Assembly: GCA_964017155.1 (NCBI GenBank)
Contig: OZ024857.1
Span: forward strand, 13,076,784-13,140,783
Direction: 5' to 3'
Origin: Oasisia sp. SBJ-2009
Taxonomy: Eukaryota > Annelida > Polychaeta > Sabellida > Siboglinidae
DNA: 64,000 bases
Below the pieces are notes generated by a model. The model saw nothing but the letters and a program-made list of their open reading frames with translations, ran no database searches and was not told the origin of the DNA. Positions 51,582-59,635 of this stretch are shown here, one piece after another; position 1 is the stretch's first letter, and each line of letters begins with the position of its first letter. Made by a program: the position numbers and the translations under genes.

Positions 51582-51900
51582 CTGTGCTGTGCTGTGCTGT
51601 GCTGTGCTGTGCTGTGCTGTGCTGTGCTGTGCTGTGCTGTGCTGTGCTGTGCTGTGCTGTGCTGTGCTGTGCTGTGCTGTGCTGTGCTGTGCTGTGCTGT
51701 GCTGTGCTGTGCTGTGCTGTGCTGTGCTGTGCTGTGCTGTGCTGTGCTGTGCTGTGCTGTGCTGTGCTGTGCTGTGCTGTGCAGTGCTGTGCTGTGCTGT
51801 GCAGTGCTGTGCTGTGCTGTGCTGTGCTGTGCTGTGCTATGCTATGCTATGCTATACTATACTATACTATGCTATACTATACTATAATATGCTATACTAT
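51582..51900. repeat. Pentanucleotide array (GCTGT)n to (GCTAT)n to (ACTAT)n
   Basis: About 51 GCTGT units, with two GCAGT variants near 51780-51805, give way to GCTAT and then to ACTAT units at the right end. Confidence 0.96.
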
Positions 51901-52730
51901 AAGGCGTATAAGCTATTAAAATTAAAGTTAAACTGTGACGTATGCGCAAGGAAGCCGTCTGGGGTGCGTAAAACAACAACGTTTCGCAGATTGCGACACA
52001 TATAGTCGGGGCGCACGGGTCCAAATTTTGGAGGTAGTGGACACTTCGTGCTATTTTTGGTTGTCGTGTATTTTATTAAACGTCAAACCCTCCCGAACAA
52101 TATTCCAGAGGGCAACCTTCTCAAATCAGTGTACCTCACTCCGAAAATTGCGTTTATATCCATGCCCTTAATGGCCCAGTTGTATACATTTCTCTTTCGC
52201 CATTTTCACAGTAACTGTATAACAACGAATTTAAGTGTAGTATCAAATAATCAGGAATGACGAGAACTATTATTTATGGCAATAGCTTTTTGATACGTTT
52301 ATTTTTCAAGATGCCAGATACAAAACATTGGACAAAATAACGACAAATCAGTTCGATTTCCCAGTTGACATCACACAAAAGGAGTTATAGTTACCTTAAT
52401 ATGTAATCAATATACTTATGTAATATATCAAAATTATGTGCATTCAATTACCTACGGAATACTGCAAAGCAATAGTAAAATAGTGCTACGTTATACGTAA
52501 TCACGAGCCAAACATCTACCCCACCCCCTAAGTGTTGCGCAATCGTGACGTGATGCAAATCGGAGTAGATTTCATTGATTATATCATTTTCGCGTTCCTT
52601 AGGGTAATATACACTATTAAAGACAGAGTACGGATGCAGAATCTACTGCTGTTTATTAATGCGATGTTTGTTAAGACAACATAAAATTATGATAACATTA
52701 TTCGAAAATAAAAACATACCAAGGTGGTAT

Positions 52731-53661
52731 TCAATCACATCTTAACGGTTGTTCTGAGTCACCTGTGTCACTCTTGTCACAGCCATTGTTTTCAACAAGA
52801 TTCCGAACAGGTATTACTCGCCTACATTTGGTATCGTTCCGTTTGCACTTGCAAGTAGCACAACGCGGCACTTGGCATTTAGCGCAAGAACAATTACAAG
52901 GGCATTTGCTGGCGACACGTAACTTGTATACCATTGTGAAAGTTCTGGTAAAGGCGGCACCGTCAAAGATACTGGTTCCAAATGTGTGGAACCCGTCTTC
53001 CAACCGATATCTAATAATTTCTCCTCCATCTTCAAGTGAGTCTCATTCAGCACAGCTGTCAACCTCTAGCCTTACAGCCTTGACGCATCGATCCATTTGA
53101 CTCAAACAAAGCTTGCGGTACCTTAAAACTTTCATATTCTCCGATGGTGTTATATGTTATTATACTAAACCAAATTTTCCCAATTGCCAATTTTCCCATT
53201 GTTCAAATGCACCCGTGCCTCCCGTAGTCATTTGTGTTAAAAACATTTGTTAGCCGTTCCTTGCTTACACAAACCAGTTTCTATAAGGATAAGACTCCAC
53301 ATAATTGTTCCAACTGCGCCCATAGCGTTTATAGTGAGATGAAACTACACACATTACAATAAGATGCCATTGTCATCATCAAGGGAAGCTTGCTCCCGTA
53401 GCCCATATGAAATATCGTGCAAAGCCTGATCAGCCATAACTACTGTGTGTTTCACCCCAAACTTATTGGCCAGCTTTGCTGCATATTCTAAGCGGATCTA
53501 TTTGAACAGAATGGATCATAAAACCATACATAAAGCATGTGGCTGGCACTGTTGAAGCCAGTGTTGTGTAGAAAGCATTCTAACATTGATAGTGGTTGCT
53601 TCCGAGCTCTACTTTCTTTATTGTTGACGAACGGCAAAATTGCCATGCCACAATCATCAAC
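52731..53661 (-). pseudogene. Remnant of an uncharacterised transposon-borne protein with cysteine-rich tail
   Basis: On the minus strand, frames can be pieced together in this order. 53661 leftward reads VDDCGMAILPFVNNKESRAR...LECFLHNTGFNSASHM. About 53500-53370 reads RLEYAAKLANKFGVKHTVVM then ADQALHDISYGLREQASLDD. 53003-52731 ends with the tail ASKCPCNCSCAKCQVP and CATCKCKRNDTKC. The order, with a 'VVTxDQxLY' block and then a C-terminal CXC-like cluster, resembles an uncharacterised repetitive protein family I recall from cnidarian and mollusc genomes. I do not know its enzymatic role. Frameshifts and gaps separate the blocks, so it is dead. Part of the tail coding region is present a second time, inverted, at about 54598-54740. 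Confidence 0.5.
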
Positions 53662-54139
53662 TGAAACTATTGATCACATATAGGTTGCAAATATATAGTC
53701 CTCATCTTTACAAGTAATCTGGCTTTAAGCTTTTCGCACAAAGAAATGTAGTGTGGTTCAATTTGAGAAGGTGTGGCGCTCGACAACAAAAAGATTCAAT
53801 GCGTTATGATGACAACAGTGCGAAATCCTTCGTCCTTGCCGTCACCAAATTGTTATCTTCAACAATCAAAATAGCTTATACAGTCGAGAAGTTACCGTTT
53901 TTTAGACATTGTCAAATATAGTGATGTCACATACCATATAATTGGTAATCATAAGTGTCCGTTGTGTTTATTTTGTTAGTTTCGTATTTGTTGTCGGTAA
54001 AACACCGTAGACACCAAACTAAGTTAAAATGACTGATACGCTGCAAAACATGTCATTCAAACATGATAACATACCTCATGTATTTGAAAACAAGAATACG
54101 CTATATTTAATTTACTTATTAGACGCAACGTATTTATAT

Positions 54140-54480
54140 ATTCAAGTTATTCCAGAGATGATGTTAAAATCTAACGTCAAACCAAAATGAGGTGGAGAAT
54201 TATACACTGTATGTTGATTCTAGAACAAGTGATGTTCAAATGTATTTTACAATTGTATGGTATAAATCAACCGAGAAATGAATGGGGATACCTTTGATAT
54301 GTTCACTCATTATATAGCTTGAATATGTAGTAAGGTGACTACGGTACACTTATATGAAATCGACGACAAAACGGAAATGTTGTTCTACTTATTCTTCAAT
54401 TGTTTGTTTCTCGTTGCCTTAAAATATATACATTTTTATAATATATTTGTCGTCTGTATTCCTCTCACCATTCCGGATAT
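54140..54480 (+). repeat. Direct repeat D, copy 1 (uninterrupted)
   Basis: Collinear with 55620-55935. Shared words include CAAAATGAGG(T/G)G, GTGATGT, TACATTTTACAAT-like, GAATGAATG, ACTACGGTA and GTTGCCTTAAAAT. It continues rightward through GACTAGCT...GCCATTGTGACTTAACAGCC, which corresponds to sequence right of the RTE LINE. Confidence 0.72.
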
Positions 54481-55619
54481 ATTTTGGTACAGAGACTAGC
54501 TAATTTCATTAAATAAACCATGAACATTTCATAATTAGCCATTGTGACTTAACAGCCATTCAGACACCTTCAGGCCTGAATTGAAGTTTAATTTTCAAGT
54601 GCCGTAGTGTGTTGCTTGGCCATACGATGGGAAAGATATCAAATATGGGCGAGTAATACCTGTTTGAATTCTTGTTGAAAAAAAAATGGCTATGACAAGA
54701 GTGACACAGATGACTCAGAACAATGTATAAGATGTGATTGAGTACCACCTTGATGTGTTTTTTATTTCGAATAATGCGTGTTATCATAATTTTATATTGC
54801 CTTAGCAAACATTGCATTAATAACCAGCAGTAGGGTATGCATCAGGACTGTCTTTACTAGTGTATTATTACACTAAGAAACGCGAAATTAATACAATCAA
54901 TGAAATCCACTCCGATTTGCGTCACGTCACGATTGCGCAACACTTAGGGGGTGGGGTACATGTTCGGTTCGTGATTGCGTATAATATAGCACTATTTTAC
55001 CACTGCTTTGCATAATCCAGTAGGTAAATGAATGTACATCATTGTGATATATTACATAAATATCTTGATTACATATTAAGGTAATTATGACTCCTGTTGT
55101 GTGATGTCAACTGGGAAACCGAACTGATTTTTCGATATAATATTATTGTCCAATGTTTTGTAGCTGGCTTCCTAATAAATAAACATATCAATACGATATT
55201 GCCATACGTAGTAGTTCTCGTCATTCCTGATTATTTGATACTACACTTAAGTTTGTTGTCACACATTTACTGTGAAAATGTGGAAAGAGAAATATATGCA
55301 GCGCGGCCATTAAGAGACCACATAAGCCTGAATGTAAATGCAATTTTCGGAGTGAGGTACACTTATTTCAGAGGGTTGCCCTCCGGAATATTATTAAGGA
55401 AGGTTTGAAGTTTAGAAAACGACAGGGCAACCAAAAATACCACGAGGTATCCACTTCGACCCCCGTGCGCCCCGACTATGCACGAATAACAGTTGGAGCC
55501 TAAAGAATTCAAAGATAAACTGAAAAAGTAAACAAACAGCGCGTGCACGTAATTAGCCCGATTACATCACATGCCTGAGTTGCATATCACCGCCCCTATC
55601 GATCATGTAGGCTCCCTAT

Positions 55620-55935
55620 TTTACTAGTTATTCTCATTTTGTGTCAAAACATTACGTCAATCCAAAATGAGGGGTGACGTATATGTTAGTTCAAAAACAT
55701 GTGATGTGCTGATACATTTTACAATGTCGTGGTATATATCAACAGAGGAATGAATGAGGATCATTTTGATATGCTAACCATATATTTTGAATATATATTA
55801 AGAGAACTACGGTAAACGTTACATGATGTCGATGACGAAACGGAAGTGTTTATTTTAACATATTGCTGAATCTGTTGCCTTAAAATGTACATTTCAATAA
55901 GATATTTATTGTGTTTATGCTCCTCTGCAATATGG
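55620..55935 (+). repeat. Direct repeat D, copy 2, left part (split by RTE LINE)
   Basis: Matches 54140-54480 up to ATGGGGTATA, where the LINE begins. The right part of the copy resumes at about 59381 with AACTAGCTTTG and TTGTGACTAAACGGCCATTC. Confidence 0.7.
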
Positions 55936-56299
55936 GGTATAGGGGGCTCTGGTTAGGGGTACTACCTTTGATGTCTGGCATGCTGCACCTTTGGGTGGAC
56001 AGGCATCATTGGTCTCCATCCATCCTCTAAATCTCTCACATGTGGCTCCAAGCGCCATGCCCCGGCAAACCGCTTCAGCTGGCGGACCAAACCATGTGAG
56101 TGGGTGGTGTTAACACGGCACCACTGGGCGAAGGACCTCCTTGACGCAGGTCACCGGCCAGGACGGAAGAGTTCCCAGACGAACTACAACGACCTCGTGT
56201 TCGCGACCAAGGCGAGCCACCTAGATGGAGGACATCGGCTGTGGTCAGGCATGGAGAGGGATGGGCTCCGCCATGCGACATCTGCCCTAGATACACCAC

Positions 56300-59188
56300 A
56301 TGATGATGACAACCACTACACAACCCACACCGGATCGGCCGTCGCCCGGGTTACAAAGGGCCGCGCCTTCTGCTGGATACCAGGGCGGAGGTGAAAAGTG
56401 TGCGACTGATATACCGGAAACCAAGATTAGTGCCAGGAGCAACATCATCACTGGCACATGGAATGTAAGAACATTGCGAGAAGCAGGCAAGTTAGAAGAA
56501 CTCACTCACGAGATGACCAGATACCGCTGGAACATCCTAGGACTCTGTGAAATGCGGTGGAAAAACATCGGAGAGACATCCACCCAGGAAGGACACAAAC
56601 TATTCTACAGTGGTAGAGACGACAAACACCAACAAGGAGTCGGGTTCCTCATTCACAAAAACACTGTGAACTGCGTCATGGGTTGTCGGCCAATCTCCAG
56701 CCGACTTATCACCATCCGCCTGAGGGCAACGCCATTCAACATCACTATCATACAGGCGTATGCCCCAACATCAGACTATGACGATAACGATGTAGAAGAC
56801 TTCTACGAACAACTGCAGGAAGTCCTTGACCAAACTCCAAAAAAAGACATCCTAGTGGTGCAAGGCGACTGGAATGCCAAGATAGGAGAAGATGCTTATG
56901 AGAACTGGAGAGGCACATGTGGAAGATACTGCAACACCAGATCAAATGAGAGAGGCCTAGGGCTCCTTGAATTTGCCAGCTACAACGACCTTATGCTGGC
57001 GAACACCTTTGGCCCACACAAAGCATCCAGAAGAGCCACGTGGCACAGCCCAAATGGAAAGTACCACAACCAGATAGACTACATCATGGTAAGGAAGCGC
57101 TTCCGGTCCAGTGTGAACATTGCCAAGACACGGAGCTTTCCTGGAGCTGACATTGGAAGCGACCATGAGCTAGTCATGATGACCTTCAAACTACACCTGA
57201 AGAGGGTCAAGAAACCCAGCCACACCAGGATCAAATTTGACCTTGAGAAGCTGAAGGACCCCGAAGTAGCAGAAGCCTTCCACGCAATGATAGGAGGAAA
57301 ATTTGCAGCGCTCACCATTCTGGACGCTGATGGTACATACATGGAAACGTTGATCGACACCTTCAACACAGCAGTGACCAACACCGCCAGTGAGATCCTT
57401 GGCACACATCGCCCAGTCAAGAAGCCCTGGGTCACAGCTGACTTACTTGATCTGTGCGACAAACGAAGGGAGTTGAAGAAGAAGAAGAAAGATGCAGAAG
57501 GAATAAGGCAGTACAGGGCAGTTAACCAAGAAATCAAGAAAGGCATGAAAAAAGCAAAGATGGACTGGATTGAAGAGCAGTGCCAGGACATCGAAAATAA
57601 CATGAAGAAAAATAACAGCAAGAAAACTTACCAGCTGTTGAAAGACCTGACCAGCACAAAACAAGGACGAACCACCACCATACAGGACAAGGATGGAAAA
57701 TGTCTGACTGAAGAACAGGACATTCTAAAGAGGTGGTCAGAGTACTGCTCGGAGCTGTACAACTACAGAGCCACAGGAGACCCAGAAGTACTAAACGTCC
57801 CTCCAGCAACCGACAACGACAACTACCCCATCCTTCGCGAAGAAGTGGAAGCAGCGGTGAAATCGCTCAAGAAGGGGAAGTCAGCAGGAGCGGACAACGT
57901 CCCAGCAGAGCTGGTGCAGGCAGGGGGAGAAGCCATGATAAGCGCCCTACTGACTATCTGCAACAAGATCTGGCAGACAGGGGAGTGGCCCACGCCGTGG
58001 ACCCAATCTCTCATCATCACCCTCCCCAAGAAAGGCAACCAACAGCTATGCCAGAATTATCGTACCATCAGCCTCATCAGCCACCCGAGCAAAGTTATGC
58101 TGAAAATCTTGCTGAACCGACTGAAGCCGCAAGCGGAAAAGATCATTGCCGAGGAACAAGCTGGCTTCAGACCAGGACGCAGTACAACAGAGCAGATCTT
58201 CAACCTTAGGGTATTGTGCGAGAAGTACTTCCAACACCAGCAAGACCTCTATCACGTCTTCATTGACTTCAAGAAGGCATTCGACAGGGTATGGCATGCA
58301 GCACTATGGGCCACCATGAAGCATTTCAACATCAACGCCAACCTGATCAGAATGATACAGAACCTCTATGAAAAGGCCACCAGCGCAGTCTACCTTAACA
58401 ACAGCATAGGGGACTGGTTCAGAACTACCGTCGGAGTAAGACAAGGCTGTGTGCTCTCCCCCACCCTCTTCAACATCTTCTTGGAGAGAATTATGACTGA
58501 CGCACTGAATGACCATGAAGGGACAGTCAGCATTGGTGGCAGAAATATCACAAACTTGCGTTTTGCCGACGACATAGACGGCCTGGCAGGAAGGGAAGAC
58601 GAGCTAGCTGAATTGGTGGAGCGCATTGATAAGACTTCTACAGCCTTCGGCATGCAGATCAATGCAGAAAAGACCAAACTGATGACCAACAACACCAATG
58701 GCTTCAGCACTGACATCAGGGTCAACGGCGAGAAACTAGATTGCGTCAACTTATTCAAATATCTGGGAGCAATCATTACAGATGAAGGATCTAAACCTGA
58801 AATTCTCGCCAGGATCGCCCAGGCCACAGCAGCACTCGCCAAACTCAAGACCATTTGGAATGACAGGAATATAGCGCTCAGCTCAAAGATCAGACTGATG
58901 CGCTCCCTAGTCATGTCCATATTCCTGTACGCCTGTGAGTCTTGGACATTAACAGCAGAAACCGAGAAAAGAATACAGGCCATGGAGATGAGATGCCTCA
59001 GAAAACTCCTCGGCATCACGTACAGAGAACACATCACCAACGAAGAGGTCCGAAACAGAACCCGTCAAGCCATTGGACCGCACGAAGACCTCCTGACCAC
59101 AGTTAAACAACGAAAACTGAGATGGTACGGCCACATTACAAGATCAACAGGGCTTGCCAAGACGGTCATGCAAGGTACGGTCCAATGA
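56300..59188 (+). CDS. Endonuclease-reverse transcriptase of RTE-like LINE
   Basis: A 962-residue polyprotein that would nick target DNA and prime reverse transcription of its own RNA. APE-type endonuclease, residues about 48-300: TGTWNVRTLREAGKLEEL, LGLCEMRW (metal-binding Glu), VQGDWNAKIG, NQIDYIMV and IGSDHELV (catalytic His). Reverse transcriptase, about 500-800: SAGADNVPAEL, NYRTISLIS, QAGFRPGRSTTEQIF, VFIDFKKAFDRVWH (motif A), GVRQGCVLSPTLFNIFLE (motif B), LRFADDIDGLAG (FADD catalytic pair) and FKYLGAIIT. C-terminal part: CESWTLTAETEKRIQAMEMR and KLRWYGHITRS. An in-frame TAG at 56288 bounds the 5' end; which of the clustered Met codons starts is unknown. It ends at TGA 59186-59188, but the frame then continues with GRRRGRQRKRWEDNI to TAG at 59354, so this stop looks like a single nonsense mutation (CGA to TGA). 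Confidence 0.9.
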   Translation: MMMTTTTQPTPDRPSPGLQRAAPSAGYQGGGEKCATDIPETKISARSNIITGTWNVRTLREAGKLEELTHEMTRYRWNILGLCEMRWKNIGETSTQEGHKLFYSGRDDKHQQGVGFLIHKNTVNCVMGCRPISSRLITIRLRATPFNITIIQAYAPTSDYDDNDVEDFYEQLQEVLDQTPKKDILVVQGDWNAKIGEDAYENWRGTCGRYCNTRSNERGLGLLEFASYNDLMLANTFGPHKASRRATWHSPNGKYHNQIDYIMVRKRFRSSVNIAKTRSFPGADIGSDHELVMMTFKLHLKRVKKPSHTRIKFDLEKLKDPEVAEAFHAMIGGKFAALTILDADGTYMETLIDTFNTAVTNTASEILGTHRPVKKPWVTADLLDLCDKRRELKKKKKDAEGIRQYRAVNQEIKKGMKKAKMDWIEEQCQDIENNMKKNNSKKTYQLLKDLTSTKQGRTTTIQDKDGKCLTEEQDILKRWSEYCSELYNYRATGDPEVLNVPPATDNDNYPILREEVEAAVKSLKKGKSAGADNVPAELVQAGGEAMISALLTICNKIWQTGEWPTPWTQSLIITLPKKGNQQLCQNYRTISLISHPSKVMLKILLNRLKPQAEKIIAEEQAGFRPGRSTTEQIFNLRVLCEKYFQHQQDLYHVFIDFKKAFDRVWHAALWATMKHFNINANLIRMIQNLYEKATSAVYLNNSIGDWFRTTVGVRQGCVLSPTLFNIFLERIMTDALNDHEGTVSIGGRNITNLRFADDIDGLAGREDELAELVERIDKTSTAFGMQINAEKTKLMTNNTNGFSTDIRVNGEKLDCVNLFKYLGAIITDEGSKPEILARIAQATAALAKLKTIWNDRNIALSSKIRLMRSLVMSIFLYACESWTLTAETEKRIQAMEMRCLRKLLGITYREHITNEEVRNRTRQAIGPHEDLLTTVKQRKLRWYGHITRSTGLAKTVMQGTVQ

Positions 59189-59356
59189 GGGAGAAGACGA
59201 GGCAGGCAGAGAAAGAGATGGGAAGACAACATCCCGGAATGGACGGGCTTGACACTGGGCGCCGCCATGAGGAAAGCCGAGAGACGAGAGGAGTGGAGGG
59301 AGCTGGTTGCCAAGTCATCTGTGGTGCCCCAACGGTCCACTGAGACTACGGGATAG
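59189..59356 (+). pseudogene. Read-through C-terminal tail of the RTE-like ORF
   Basis: In frame with the preceding ORF: GRRRGRQRKRWEDNIPEWTG, then about 35 more residues including AERREEWRELVAKSS, to TAG at 59354-59356. A basic RRRGRQ..RWEDNI..W block is normal for the C-terminus of this LINE family. It is not translated unless the TGA is read through. Confidence 0.8.
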
Positions 59357-59448
59357 GCAAGGCAAGGCAAGGCAAGGCAATACGAATAGTTTGACATAAA
59401 AACTAGCTTTGTAGCCCTAAACAAACTATGAGAAAAACAAATTGCAAT

Positions 59449-59631
59449 TGTGACTAAACGGCCATTCCGGCACCCTATACGTCTGAATTTAAGTGCGATT
59501 TTCGGAGTGAGGTACACAGATTTCAGAGGGTTGCCCTCTGGATTATTGTTAAGGAAGGTTTGAAGTTTAGAAAACAACAGGGCAACCAAAAATAGCACGA
59601 GGTGTCCACTTCGACCACCGTGCGCCCCGAC
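59449..59631 (+). repeat. Third copy of the GTGCGCCCCGAC terminus
   Basis: About 180 bp collinear with 55308-55476 (right arm end) and inverted to 52005-52170. Shared words are ATTTTCGGAGTGAGGTACAC, AAGGAAGGTTTGAAGTTTAG and CAGGGCAACCAAAAATA. It ends with GTGCGCCCCGAC and is the right portion of the repeat split by the RTE LINE. Confidence 0.85.
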
Positions 59632-59635
59632 TAAT

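Larger units (their letters stand above)
48890..51582. repeat. Duplicated composite repeat with foldback part (copy 1 split by a LINE)
   Basis: Copy 1 (48890-49146 plus 50578-50830) and copy 2 (50869-51430) are collinear. Shared landmarks include TCGGTCGGCTGCGGAACTAC, GATAAAAAGGTATCCTTATT, ATCTGGGGTAAGGC and GGGCTTAAAAGTGCTGCCAC. Each contains tandem units of about 166 bp beginning CAATGCTGCCACC. The right part, 51312-51534, folds back on itself: CCTGAGAGCCAATCAGCGTC pairs with 51512-51534, and GGGCTTAAAAGTGCTGCCAC with 51466-51500. The end at 51551-51582 is the inverse of 51065-51100. Confidence 0.75.
52005..55476. mobile_element. 3.5-kb element with about 0.85-kb inverted arms
   Basis: Begins GTCGGGGCGCACGG and ends with its inverse CCGTGCGCCCCGAC. 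The left arm (52005 to about 52850) and right arm (about 54598-55476) are inverted copies at roughly 80-85% identity by eye. Landmarks are ATCAAATAATCAGGAATGAC, TTCCCAGTTGACATCACACA and ATTGCGCAACACTTAG(A/G)GGG-like words. The flanks TATA (52001-52004) and TATG (55477) would fit a TA or TAT target duplication. The interior holds minus-strand remnants of a cysteine-tailed protein. It may be one foldback transposon or two inverted insertions of the same family. Confidence 0.7.
55936..59380 (+). mobile_element. Near full-length RTE-like LINE
   Basis: A 3.4-kb non-LTR retrotransposon, the usual RTE size. It has a GC-richer 5' UTR (55936-56299), one long ORF with an apurinic-type endonuclease followed by reverse transcriptase, almost no 3' UTR, and a (GGCAA)5 tail at 59356-59380. 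It is inserted into repeat D copy 2. The endonuclease and the WYGH-type C-terminus resemble the RTE/craniofacial-development-protein-2-like family; the clade is not proven. Confidence 0.88.

Noticed and set aside
57079..57621. 180- and 216-codon minus-strand frames inside the RTE LINE (57079-57621, 58390-59040)
   Set aside because: Antisense shadows of the endonuclease-reverse transcriptase ORF with no domain of their own.
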